From Pelobacter propionicus DSM 2379 (GTDB lineage: Bacteria > Desulfobacterota > Desulfuromonadia > Geobacterales > Pseudopelobacteraceae), in the NCBI RefSeq assembly GCF_000015045.1, contig NC_008609.1, positions 2,952,001 to 3,016,000 of the forward strand: a DNA stretch of 64,000 nucleotides. Reading direction: 5' to 3'. Every line of letters begins with the position of its first letter. Positions within the stretch are counted from its first letter, which is position 1. The position numbers and the translations under genes were made by a program. Below are positions 47,276 to 55,342 of this stretch, one piece after another. The notes below the pieces were generated by a model. The model was not told the DNA's origin, ran no database searches, and saw only the letters and a list, made by a program, of their open reading frames with translations.

Positions 47276-47794
47276 ATGATGGAAGACCTGAAGAGCATCA
47301 TTCGCGACATCCCCGATTTTCCCAAGAAGGGTATCGTATTCAAGGATATAACCACCCTGCTGCAGGATGCCCAGTCCTATCAGCGCATGATCGACCTGAT
47401 AGCACACCGCTACGTGGGGCAACGCGTTGACAAGGTGGTGGGGGTGGAGGCACGCGGCTTTATAATCGGCGCCGCCCTGGCCTATAAGCTGTGCGCCGGC
47501 GTGGTACTGGTGCGCAAACCGGGCAAGCTCCCCTCGGAGACCTTCAGCAAGACCTACTCCCTGGAGTACGGCACCGACACCCTGGAAATTCACCGCGACG
47601 CCATCAAACCGGGCGAGCGGGTGCTGATCGCAGACGACCTGCTGGCAACCGGTGGCACCATGGCGGCCGTGGTGGACATGGTGCTGAGCATGAGGGCCGA
47701 AATAGTGGATTGCTGCTTCATGACCGAACTCAACTTCCTCAACGGCCGCTCCAAGCTACCGGCCGGCAAGGTATACTCGCTGCTCAACTTCTGA
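47276..47794 (+). CDS. apt: Adenine phosphoribosyltransferase
   Basis: This enzyme salvages adenine by coupling it to PRPP to give AMP. It has 172 residues, typical for Apt. Motifs: [15 protein letters not shown] near the N-terminus, [14 protein letters not shown], and the PRPP loop [16 protein letters not shown]. The gene lies 61 bases after rpoS with a GAGGAG ribosome-binding site. A second ATG directly follows the first, so the start is uncertain by one codon. Confidence 0.97.
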   Translation: MMEDLKSIIRDIPDFPKKGIVFKDITTLLQDAQSYQRMIDLIAHRYVGQRVDKVVGVEARGFIIGAALAYKLCAGVVLVRKPGKLPSETFSKTYSLEYGTDTLEIHRDAIKPGERVLIADDLLATGGTMAAVVDMVLSMRAEIVDCCFMTELNFLNGRSKLPAGKVYSLLNF

Positions 47795-47849
47795 TCGATG
47801 GGCATCCGCATGACACCAGCAGTGCCTCGCCGTCCACAGCGAAATACAG

Positions 47850-47878
47850 TTGAAAGCACCGCGCAACTCTGGTATACA
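47850..47878 (+). promoter_or_regulatory. Promoter of tRNA-Arg
   Basis: TTGAAA (47850) and TATACA (47873) are 17 bases apart and end 18 bases before the mature tRNA. The same block recurs at 49649-49677. Confidence 0.8.
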
Positions 47879-47896
47879 TAGCTCTCTTTCCCACCT

Positions 47897-47973
47897 GTCC
47901 CCGTAGCTCAGCCGGATAGAGCACTTCCCTCCTAAGGAAGGGGTCGGACGTTCGAATCGTCTCGGGGACGCCA
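47897..47973 (+). tRNA. tRNA-Arg (anticodon CCT)
   Basis: The 77-base gene folds into a full cloverleaf. The acceptor arms GTCCCCG and CGGGGAC pair perfectly. The anticodon stem CTTCC/GGAAG holds the loop CTCCTAA with anticodon CCT. The T loop reads TTCGAAT and the 3' CCA is encoded. Confidence 0.97.
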
Positions 47974-47979
47974 AATTTT

Positions 47980-48016
47980 AAAAAGGTCATTTCCGCTCCC
48001 GGAAGTGACCTTTTTT
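47980..48016 (+). terminator. Terminator after tRNA-Arg
   Basis: Two 16-base arms (47980-47995, 48000-48015) pair with one G-U around a 4-base loop, and a six-T tract ends the right arm. It starts seven bases after the tRNA CCA. Confidence 0.88.
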
Positions 48017-48205
48017 CTTTCGTACTCCCGGTTTGATTCCGCAAGCAGATCAAAGTGTTTCCTGAAGTTTGGCCTGAACTCCCCACTGCCGAAAGTGGAG
48101 TTCGAATACACCTGACTAAGCAATTTGCGCTTTTCATCGGAAACCTGCCGCACATACAGGCTGGAGGCCTTTTGAGCGAGTTCGAGTAAACGCATTCGTC
48201 TCTTG
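48017..48205 (-). pseudogene. Remnant of a serine recombinase C-terminus
   Basis: On the minus strand this encodes LELAQKASSLYVRQVSDEKR and then a FGSGEFRPNFRKHFDLLAES segment. Both resemble, from memory, the final part of large serine recombinases of phages and integrative elements (ELAQ...EKRKLL...SN.T...P.YRKPFDLL). The catalytic N-terminal domain is absent, and upstream codons lose the similarity. Its position right behind a tRNA gene suggests the residue of an element once integrated here. The rest of 48206-48365 shows no gene. Confidence 0.55.
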
Positions 48206-48365
48206 ACAAGAGGATACCGGATGAAGCTTATTACCAAGGACTGAAGCAGGTGCAGCGGGCGACCTGACACCAAAAACGACAAAACATCAGGTTTGTCTCC
48301 CCCTCGACCACATCAGGTTAGGCCACCTCCACCCGGACAGCGCTGCCAGGAAAGGATTGCGAAAG

Positions 48366-49586
48366 ATGACGACCCCACGAAAGAAGATCCACTGGCTGAA
48401 GACCCGGTGGCAATTCCTTAGATATTTGATATGTCGGCGCTTTTATGACAAAACCACGGCAATTGCCGTAACGGGCAGCTGTGGCAAGACCAGCACCACC
48501 CATTTTCTGGGAAAAATCCTCTCGGACAGAGACTCATGCCGCATTGGCATCTTATTCAACTGCCGGAAGGCTATTATAAAAAACCTGCGCCGGGTGAACA
48601 GCTCCCACCGTTTTGTGCTCCAGGAAGTGGGGGTAGAAGGGACGGGATGCATGAATGAAAGATTACCTCTACTTCGTCCCCGCATCGGCATTGTGACAAG
48701 TGTCGGCCAGGACCATTACTGCAACTTTCGGACGCTGGAGGCAACCGCGTTCGAAAAAGGAAAGCTGATCGAATTTCTCCCAGAATCCGGAGTGGCCGTA
48801 CTCAACGCCGATGATCCCCATGTGCTCGCCATGGCCCGGCGTTCCAAGGCGCGCGTCCTGACCTACGGGCTATGGGAGGAAGCGGACGTGCGCGGCAGCG
48901 ACATACGCTGCGCCTGGCCGGAACGCCTGTCACTGGCCGTTACGTACCAGGGTGAATCCGTACGCATCGAGACCGGTTTGTTCGGAAGCCTGCTGGCCAG
49001 TTCCATCCTGGCGGCAGTCTGCGGCGCCCTTGCGGCCGGGATCGACCTGAAGCAGTGTGCCGCGTCCCTTCACGCCGTGGAGAGTTTTCCGCGCAGGATG
49101 ACGATCCACGCCACCTCGCAACGGGCTTGGTACATCTGCGACACAGCCAAAGCTCCGTACTGGACTGTTGCCAAGGTGCTCGAGCCGATGACCGATGCCG
49201 CTGCTCCCCGAAAGACGGTCGTGTTCGGCTCGTTTTCAGATACATCAGGCTCATCCTCAAGCAAATACCGCAGCATGGCCAGAGAGGCGCTGAACGTTGC
49301 GGACAGGGTCTTTTTCGTTGGAAACAAGGCTCAGCACATTAGAAGGTTGCTCACCCCCGAGACGGATGGGCGGCTCTTCATGGTGGAATCACTCCAGGCG
49401 GCAGCCCGTCTTTTGGCCGAGGATGTGGTTGCCGATGAGCTCATCCTGATCAAATCCTCGAACATGGAACATGCCGAACGCCTGTATTTCAGTCAAGACC
49501 GTCTCCTTAACTGCTGGAAGCCAACCTGCCGCCAGTCCATCAGCTGCGAACACTGTCCGGAGAGCGGGCTGCGGGCCTCATCCTGA
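48366..49586 (+). CDS. Stand-alone Mur ligase-like protein
   Basis: This 406-residue protein has the Mur ligase ATP-binding loop AVTGSCGKTSTTHFLGKIL (about 33-51) and the central-domain elements LQEVGVEGTG, GIVTSVGQDH and VLNADDPHV. It lacks the N-terminal UDP-sugar-binding domain of MurC-F and starts directly at the ATPase domain, like the ligases of cyanophycin or polyglutamate synthesis. It would form an amide bond with ATP; the substrates are unknown. The C-terminus carries four cysteines (CWKPTC..., CEHC), a possible metal site unusual for the family. The ATG at 48366 has an AGGAAAGG ribosome-binding site; a TTG at 48357 is less suitable. It is not part of a dcw cluster. Confidence 0.8.
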   Translation: MTTPRKKIHWLKTRWQFLRYLICRRFYDKTTAIAVTGSCGKTSTTHFLGKILSDRDSCRIGILFNCRKAIIKNLRRVNSSHRFVLQEVGVEGTGCMNERLPLLRPRIGIVTSVGQDHYCNFRTLEATAFEKGKLIEFLPESGVAVLNADDPHVLAMARRSKARVLTYGLWEEADVRGSDIRCAWPERLSLAVTYQGESVRIETGLFGSLLASSILAAVCGALAAGIDLKQCAASLHAVESFPRRMTIHATSQRAWYICDTAKAPYWTVAKVLEPMTDAAAPRKTVVFGSFSDTSGSSSSKYRSMAREALNVADRVFFVGNKAQHIRRLLTPETDGRLFMVESLQAAARLLAEDVVADELILIKSSNMEHAERLYFSQDRLLNCWKPTCRQSISCEHCPESGLRASS

Positions 49587-49648
49587 CAATGCCGTTCCCG
49601 CTCCAACGGCTTCCCGGGAATCCTGGGCACGGAACCGCCGTTTCCTGG

Positions 49649-49677
49649 TTGAAAGCTCGGCCCAACTCTGCTATACA
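49649..49677 (+). promoter_or_regulatory. Second copy of the tRNA-type promoter
   Basis: TTGAAA (49649) and TATACA (49672) are spaced by 17 bases, and the whole block matches the tRNA-Arg promoter with about five differences in 30 bases. The next coding start is about 200 bases away and is preceded by a terminator. Confidence 0.75.
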
Positions 49678-49683
49678 TGACCC

Positions 49684-49801
49684 GTTCTTTCTCACTGTCC
49701 CTCGTAAAAAGAGAAACGTCCATTCTGGCGCACAGGGAGAGTGATGGACACAGGAGCCGGCACGATAAGCACTTACAAGATCATATTGTAGGTGCTTTTT
49801 T
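49684..49801 (+). ncRNA. Candidate small RNA between promoter and terminator
   Basis: A transcript of about 118 bases is predicted between the promoter above and a terminator. It contains no good open frame with a ribosome-binding site. Internal pairing is possible (GTCCAT near 49718 with ATGGAC near 49744). It does not fold into a tRNA, but the promoter shared with tRNA-Arg suggests it replaced, or derives from, a tRNA-like unit. Confidence 0.5.
49767..49801 (+). terminator. Terminator of the candidate small RNA
   Basis: A 12-base stem (49767-49778 with 49786-49797, one G-U) with a 7-base loop is followed by a T run. It lies upstream of lptF, so it also insulates that operon. Confidence 0.85.
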
Positions 49802-49880
49802 ACTGCCTCATACTGCGGAAACCGCCGCCGTTGAGATTACCCGTCACGATGTTCACTGACCGCGAAAGACCGAGATTACG

Positions 49881-50984
49881 TTGATTATCGAACGTTACAT
49901 AGTGCGTGAAATCTGCGCGCCCCTGGTGGTTATCTGCACGGTGCTGATCATGATCTTCTCCGGCTTCAGCGCCGTCCGGTTCCTCAACGACGCCGTCAAC
50001 GGCCTGCTCTCGGGCGGAACGGTCGTCGCCCTGGTCTCGCTCAAGGTGTTGATCGCCCTGGAAGTCCTGATTCCTGTCACGCTCTATCTGGCCATCGTTC
50101 TCGCCCTCAGCCGTCTGTATGCCGATGGCGAGATCACGGCCATGGAGGCGGGCGGCCTCAGCCAGAAAAAGTTGATCAGCGCTGTTCTCTTCCTCGCCAT
50201 TCTGCTTGCCCTTATGGTTACCGGACTTTCCCTCCATGCACGCCCCTGGGCCTACGGGAAGATGTATCTGCTGGAGACCAGGGGGCAGAACGAGTTCGAT
50301 ATCGCCAAGGTGGAAGCCGGCCGGTTCTACGAACTCAGCCACAATCTGGTGTTCTTTGCCGAAAAGCTCGACCCGGCCAGAAACCAAGCCCGTAATGTGT
50401 GGGTGTGGGAATTCGGACCGGAAAAGCGCAGGGTGACCAGCGCCCGATCAGCATTCCAGACAAACGGCCCGGGCGAGGGGCAAAAGGCAATCGTCTTCCA
50501 GGAAGGCTCCCACTATAGCCTGAACCTGAAAACCGGAACGGATCACCTGGTCGGGTTTCAGGAAAACGTGCTCCAGCTGGAACCGCCCCAAATCCCGCCC
50601 GCAAAATACAGGCGCAAGGCGGCCTCCACGGAACATCTGGCCACGTCCACGGATCCGGCGGACATCGCGGAGCTGCAGTGGCGCTTTTCCACCGGCATCT
50701 CCACCGTGCTGATGGCCCTGCTGGCGATCCCCTTGAGCCGGGTCGCTCCGCGGCGCGGCAAATACGGCAAGGTGGTCGCGGCCATCATCCTCTTCTTCGT
50801 CATTTACAATCTGAGCCTGATCGCCAAGACCTGGGTTGAAAAGCAGGTGGTGGGCGCCGTGCCCGGCATCTGGTGGGTCACGCTGCTGAATGCCGGTCTG
50901 GTGCTGTTCCTGCTCCCCGTCCAGAGCCCCCTGCGGAAGCTCCGACTGCGCCGGGTCCGAACCAGCGGAGGGGGAACGCCGTGA
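49881..50984 (+). CDS. lptF: LPS export permease LptF
   Basis: This is one of two inner-membrane permease subunits that, with LptB ATPase, extract lipopolysaccharide toward the outer membrane. It has 367 residues with three N-terminal TMs, a periplasmic beta-jellyroll-like domain (about 125-260) and three C-terminal TMs. The N-terminus IIERYIVREI and the LARLY-like segment VLALSRLYADGEITAMEAGG are typical. A TTG start at 49881 is used because it gives the expected N-terminus. The stop overlaps the lptG start by four bases. A small-RNA-like unit lies just upstream. Confidence 0.93.
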   Translation: MIIERYIVREICAPLVVICTVLIMIFSGFSAVRFLNDAVNGLLSGGTVVALVSLKVLIALEVLIPVTLYLAIVLALSRLYADGEITAMEAGGLSQKKLISAVLFLAILLALMVTGLSLHARPWAYGKMYLLETRGQNEFDIAKVEAGRFYELSHNLVFFAEKLDPARNQARNVWVWEFGPEKRRVTSARSAFQTNGPGEGQKAIVFQEGSHYSLNLKTGTDHLVGFQENVLQLEPPQIPPAKYRRKAASTEHLATSTDPADIAELQWRFSTGISTVLMALLAIPLSRVAPRRGKYGKVVAAIILFFVIYNLSLIAKTWVEKQVVGAVPGIWWVTLLNAGLVLFLLPVQSPLRKLRLRRVRTSGGGTP

Positions 50985-52045
50985 AGATTATCGATCGTTA
51001 CCTGGGCCGCAGCTTTGCAAGCTGCTGGCTCAGCGTCAATCTGATTCTGGCCGGGCTGCTCAGTTTTTTCGAACTGGCCAAACAGCTGGACGACATCGGC
51101 AAGGGGCGCTACGACGTAAGCGACGCCCTGCTGTACGTGAGCCTGACACTTCCCGGACGCATGCTGGAGATGGCTCCACCCAGCGCTCTTTTGGGAAGCA
51201 TTATCGCCTTGGGATTGCTGGCAAAGAACCAGGAACTGACCGCGCTGCGGGCGGGCGGGATATCCGTCCAGCGCATCGGCTGGACCTTCATGAAGCCCGC
51301 CGTTCTCACGCTGCTCGTTCTTCTGCTGGGAGCCCAGTTCATCATCCCCACCCTCGAACAGACCGCCTGGACCCGGCGCGAAACAGCTCTTTCGAAATCG
51401 GGAACGCTCCTGCCACGGGGCGGTTTCTGGACCAGAGACGAGCGGCGCTTCATCAACCTGCGGACCGCCCGGGACAACGGAGTACAGGCCGTGGATATCT
51501 ACGAATTCGATAACCGGGATGCCCTGACCGGTTACATCCATGGCAGGGAAACACGCATCGGAGCCAATGGAAACTGGGAACTGCACCATGTGCTGCGCAA
51601 GGAGATCACGGAACAGGGAGATTCGGTCCGCGCACTGCCCAGGCTGGTCCTCCCCCACCTGCTCACCCCTCAACAGACAGCCGCACTGACGCTCCCCCCC
51701 CAGACCCTCTCCATTTCGGAGCTGTCAGGCACCATCAGCAACCTCCAGAAGAGGGAGCAGAATGCCGGGCGCTACCTGCTGGCGCTCTGGCAGAAGCTGA
51801 CCCTGCCGGTGATTACGGCGGCAATGATAATGCTCTCCCTCCCCCTGGTATGCAGACCGGCCCGCAGCGCCAGCCTTGGCTGGCATATCATGATCGGTGC
51901 CATCTTCGGCGTGGTGTTCTTCTACCTCAACCAGATACTGGGTTACACCGGCCTTATCCTCCAGGTTTCTCCGTTCTGGACCACCCTCTTCCCCGCCCTG
52001 GCCGTTCTCGCCGGAGGCGCAATCCTGACGAGAAGAATCGTCTAA
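50981..52045 (+). CDS. lptG: LPS export permease LptG
   Basis: This partner of LptF has 354 residues with the same layout: N-terminal KIIDRYLGRSF, the coupling segment LGLLAKNQELTALRAGGISV, a periplasmic domain (about 125-250) and three C-terminal TMs. The GTG at 50981 overlaps the lptF stop (GTGA) and follows GGAGG, so the two are translationally coupled. Its stop overlaps the convergent phosphoesterase stop. Confidence 0.94.
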   Translation: MKIIDRYLGRSFASCWLSVNLILAGLLSFFELAKQLDDIGKGRYDVSDALLYVSLTLPGRMLEMAPPSALLGSIIALGLLAKNQELTALRAGGISVQRIGWTFMKPAVLTLLVLLLGAQFIIPTLEQTAWTRRETALSKSGTLLPRGGFWTRDERRFINLRTARDNGVQAVDIYEFDNRDALTGYIHGRETRIGANGNWELHHVLRKEITEQGDSVRALPRLVLPHLLTPQQTAALTLPPQTLSISELSGTISNLQKREQNAGRYLLALWQKLTLPVITAAMIMLSLPLVCRPARSASLGWHIMIGAIFGVVFFYLNQILGYTGLILQVSPFWTTLFPALAVLAGGAILTRRIV

Positions 52046-53040
52046 CCGGCTGTTCTCCCGATCGCAGGTGCGGGCAGAAGCAGTTCCCGCTCCCGGGCTA
52101 GCACGAAGCGGCTTTCCCGGTGGGAGTAGATACGAACGCTCAGCAGCACCTCCCATACGTCTCCCCTGCGCCGGAAACGGTACAGGGTGTAGCTGGCGGT
52201 GCGGAGCGGAGCCGACTGCGAGGACGAGGACGAGGACGAGGAAACGCCGAAGACCGGCACCGTCCCGGCAACCAGTTCCCGCTCCATGGATACGTGCGCG
52301 TGACCGTGCAGGATCAGCTCGGCCCCCTGGCGGCCGATGACCGCGGCAAAACCGCTGGCGTCGGTCAGGCGCTTGCGCCAGGCAATACTGCCGGGAACGG
52401 GTGGATGGTGGAGCAGGACAACGCGCAGGAGGCCGCGCCGCCCGGTCTGTTCCAGCAGATCTTCAAGTCTGTCCAGCTGTTCTTTGCCCAGACTGCCCAC
52501 AGCCATGAAGGGCAGGCTCGGTCGGGCAGTGGAGAGCCCGATCAATGCCACGCCCCCCCGCACGCGCAGGCGCGGATAGACGCCGTCCGCCACTGCCCCG
52601 TCCCCGGCCAGGTAATCGGCCCATCTGCCAAAGGTCTCACGCCAGGGGGCAGCCACATAGCACTCATGATTTCCGGGCACGACCATGACCCTCGCCGGCG
52701 AACCCACCCGCTCCAGCCAGCGAGCCGCCTGACGGAACTCGTCGGGCAAGCCCAGGTTTGTCAGGTCACCGGTTATGGCCACATGGTCCGGGGCTGCCTG
52801 GGCCAGATCGTTCAGCAATGCGTCGAGGACGTGGGGGCAATGAATGTGACGGCGGCGGCGATACCAGGAGAAGTAGCCCAGCAGGCGTTTGTTCAGAAGA
52901 TCACGGGGGTGAACCCCGGGCAGAGGGGAGAGGTGCGGATCGGAGAGATGGGCGAGAACAAACGGACCGCCATCACACAGACCGGCACCCGCATCACTGT
53001 CACCGCCCCGCACGGCAGGATTTGGCTTTACAAAATGCAT
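52042..53040 (-). CDS. Calcineurin-like metallophosphoesterase
   Basis: This 332-residue enzyme has the five metal-binding blocks of the family: LAHLSDPHLS, AITGDLTNLG, VVPGNHECY, VLLHHPPVPG and ILHGHAHVS. It belongs to the Icc/CpdA-like or YkuE/LpxH-like wider group; the substrate cannot be assigned. Its position next to lipid and LPS genes makes a phosphate on a lipid intermediate a reasonable guess. Near residue 275 there is a run of eight serines encoded by a hexanucleotide repeat (about 52220-52243). The ATG at 53040 is the best candidate but has no clear ribosome-binding site. Confidence 0.88.
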   Translation of the reverse strand: MHFVKPNPAVRGGDSDAGAGLCDGGPFVLAHLSDPHLSPLPGVHPRDLLNKRLLGYFSWYRRRRHIHCPHVLDALLNDLAQAAPDHVAITGDLTNLGLPDEFRQAARWLERVGSPARVMVVPGNHECYVAAPWRETFGRWADYLAGDGAVADGVYPRLRVRGGVALIGLSTARPSLPFMAVGSLGKEQLDRLEDLLEQTGRRGLLRVVLLHHPPVPGSIAWRKRLTDASGFAAVIGRQGAELILHGHAHVSMERELVAGTVPVFGVSSSSSSSSQSAPLRTASYTLYRFRRRGDVWEVLLSVRIYSHRESRFVLARERELLLPAPAIGRTAG

Positions 53041-53123
53041 CGGGCCATAATAAAGTGTAATGTTTTTTTTTACAATCGACTTTGTCCGTCGACTTGAGAC
53101 CACTAACCATTCCGAGAATCCCT

Positions 53124-54314
53124 ATGACCGTACACGCCATGATCTCCGCGGAGAGCCCCGTTCAACTCTGGGGGCTCTCCAGTCGCCAGCGTCTGGAACG
53201 CATGCTGAAAAAAATGAACGTCGTTAACTGGACTGATCAGCCCGACACAGTCCCCCCCGGGGACACGCTCCTGCTGCTGCGCGGTGACTACCTGTACGAC
53301 GAGCGCCTGATCCGCGGCCTGCTCCAGAAACCCGGCACCGTCCTCCGGGCGGGAGACAAGCCGGTGGCCGCCCATGTCGAGACCGGCGATGCAGCGGGGA
53401 GCCTCGCCCTTCTCGATGGCTCGAAACATGCCGGCGAGTTTCCGGACTTCTGTTTCGAAACCCCGCAGTCGCTGGGGGTCAATCACCAGATCACGCTTCG
53501 CAAGGTAGACGCTCCCTACCTGCTGCCGATCAGCCCGAAAAACCAGCGCAGACTGGAGCAGCGCCTCTTCTCAGGCTCCTACAAGGGGGTCACCGACCTG
53601 GTTACCAAATGGCTCTGGCCCCGTCCCGCCCAGGTGGTGACCCGTTTCTGCGCCAACAACGGCATCACTCCCAATCAGGTGACCTCCCTAAGCCTGGTCC
53701 TAGTCATCATCGCCGGCCTGCTGTTCTACCAGGGCTCCTTCGCCCTCGGCCTTCTGGCAGCCTGGGGCATGACCTTCCTCGACACCGTGGACGGCAAACT
53801 GGCCAGGGTCACGGTCAACTCCAGCCAGTTCGGAAACATATTCGACCATGCCATCGACCTGATATCCCCCCCGCTCTGGTACCTGGTCTGGGGGCTGGGG
53901 CTATCCACCTGGCAACCGGGGATCGACCTGTCGCTCAAGTCCGCCTTCGGCCTGATCTTCATCGGCTACATCGCCGGTCGCATCGTGGAGGGGATTTTCA
54001 AGCAGTTCCTCGAATCCTCCGGTATCTTCTGCTGGCGCCCCTTCGACTCCTATTTCCGCCTGATCACCGGGAGACGCAACCCCAACCTGATCCTGCTCAG
54101 CGCAAGCCTCCTGGTCGGACGGCCCGACCAAGGGTTGCTGGCGGTGACCATCTGGACCCTGATCTCCAGCATCATCCTGGTCGTGCGCCTGCTCATGGGC
54201 TTCTGCATGCACCTGACCGGCACTCCCCTGCGTTCCTGGCTCCTGGACGTCGACCCCGCGACCCCCAACCCCTCACTGACCCAGCGCTGCTTCACCAACA
54301 TTGCCCGTGACTAG
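53124..54314 (+). CDS. CDP-alcohol phosphatidyltransferase with nucleotidyltransferase-like N-terminus
   Basis: The C-terminal half (about 150-385) is a multi-TM CDP-alcohol phosphatidyltransferase with the full active-site signature D-x2-DG-x2-AR-x8-G-x3-D-x3-D (DTVDGKLARVTVNSSQFGNI, then FDHAID). It would transfer an activated phosphatidyl or phospho-alcohol group to a hydroxyl acceptor in the membrane. The N-terminal 140 residues (LLLLRGDYLYDERLIRGLL) resemble the later part of sugar-phosphate nucleotidyltransferases. This recalls the fused inositol-phosphate cytidylyltransferase/DIPP-synthase proteins, but the nucleotide-binding GxGxRL start is missing, so this domain may be inactive. The acceptor is unknown; inositol or glycerol phosphate is possible. 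The stop overlaps the next gene's start. The ATG at 53124 is a choice among several. Confidence 0.88.
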   Translation: MTVHAMISAESPVQLWGLSSRQRLERMLKKMNVVNWTDQPDTVPPGDTLLLLRGDYLYDERLIRGLLQKPGTVLRAGDKPVAAHVETGDAAGSLALLDGSKHAGEFPDFCFETPQSLGVNHQITLRKVDAPYLLPISPKNQRRLEQRLFSGSYKGVTDLVTKWLWPRPAQVVTRFCANNGITPNQVTSLSLVLVIIAGLLFYQGSFALGLLAAWGMTFLDTVDGKLARVTVNSSQFGNIFDHAIDLISPPLWYLVWGLGLSTWQPGIDLSLKSAFGLIFIGYIAGRIVEGIFKQFLESSGIFCWRPFDSYFRLITGRRNPNLILLSASLLVGRPDQGLLAVTIWTLISSIILVVRLLMGFCMHLTGTPLRSWLLDVDPATPNPSLTQRCFTNIARD

Positions 54315-55329
54315 GAGCCGCTCCCCGCTGAAAAGCGGCCAACGGGTGATTCCCGGAGCAGGTGCAGCCGACAAAGGCATCAGCATCGGCATGATCAGCA
54401 ACCCCTTGAGCGGTGGGAACAAACAGGGGATTGGCCGAATAAGAACCTACCTTGCCAACCATCTGCACATCCGCGCCGCCGAGGCCACCACACCCGGGGA
54501 ACTGCATGCGGTTCTTGACGATTTCAGCGCCCGCGGTGTCGATCTGCTCATTATCAACGGAGGCGACGGAACCGTCCAGGCCGTGCTGACCGCCCTGTTG
54601 GGCCAACCGGGCGCCACTCCCCTTCCCCTGCTGGCTCTGCTGCGGGCGGGAACCACCAGCATGCTCGCCCGGGACGTGGGTGCGCGCGGCGAACCGCTCG
54701 TTGCCCTGAAAAAGATCCACGCCTGGAGCATGGACAGGGAGCGCGATCCGAGACACATCCACGAACGCCCGGTACTGAGGGTCATCCAGGAAGACAACGG
54801 GGAATCCCCCTGCGGGATGTTCTTCGGCGCCGGCGCCATTCCCCGGGGCATAGACATATTCCACAGCAGCATGAACCCGCAGGGCATACGCGGGGAGCTA
54901 ATGCCGGGGTTGACCTCGCTTCGACTCCTGCTGGCGGCTTTGTTCGGCAACGTCAAACTCCTGCCTCCAACCGACATGGCTATCCGCCTGGATAAAACCC
55001 CGACACAGGGAACCAGCTACCTGTTTGCCATGGTCAGCACCCTGGAGCGCCTCTTTCTCGGCCTGCACCCCTTCTGGGGAAAGGAGACAGCCCCCCTGCA
55101 TTTCACCGCCCTGAAATGGAAAGCACCCCGGTTCCTGCGCAACCTCCCCTTCCTGCTGCGCGGTGTCCCCACCGCCACCGCCACGGAGGAAAACGGCTAT
55201 TTCAGCAATAACGCCGCCAGGATCACCCTCGACTTCAGGGGCCCATTCACCCTGGACGGCGAGATCTTTCAGGCGCGCTCGCCACTGACCATCGAACCGG
55301 TGGGACCGGTACGTTTCCTGAGAATCTGA
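54301..55329 (+). CDS. Diacylglycerol-kinase-like lipid kinase
   Basis: This 342-residue protein carries a DAGK catalytic domain. Seen: ISNPLSGGNKQ (about 31-41), the nucleotide-binding INGGDGTVQAVL (about 84-95), LRAGTTSMLARDVG, and the C-terminal lipid-kinase beta domain ending FTLDGEIFQ. It would phosphorylate diacylglycerol, or a related lipid alcohol, to phosphatidic acid at the membrane surface. The start is uncertain: a TTG at 54301 overlaps the stop of the preceding gene, with a GTG at 54307 and others further in. It lies 13 bases before the Tam41-like gene, so the three genes form one operon. Confidence 0.88.
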   Translation: MPVTRSRSPLKSGQRVIPGAGAADKGISIGMISNPLSGGNKQGIGRIRTYLANHLHIRAAEATTPGELHAVLDDFSARGVDLLIINGGDGTVQAVLTALLGQPGATPLPLLALLRAGTTSMLARDVGARGEPLVALKKIHAWSMDRERDPRHIHERPVLRVIQEDNGESPCGMFFGAGAIPRGIDIFHSSMNPQGIRGELMPGLTSLRLLLAALFGNVKLLPPTDMAIRLDKTPTQGTSYLFAMVSTLERLFLGLHPFWGKETAPLHFTALKWKAPRFLRNLPFLLRGVPTATATEENGYFSNNAARITLDFRGPFTLDGEIFQARSPLTIEPVGPVRFLRI

Positions 55330-55342
55330 TGACGGGAATTCG

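Noticed and set aside
47784-47975. Minus-strand frames across tRNA-Arg giving WRPRDDSNVRPLP-like peptides
   Set aside because: This is a well-known artefact of translating the reverse complement of a tRNA 3' end.
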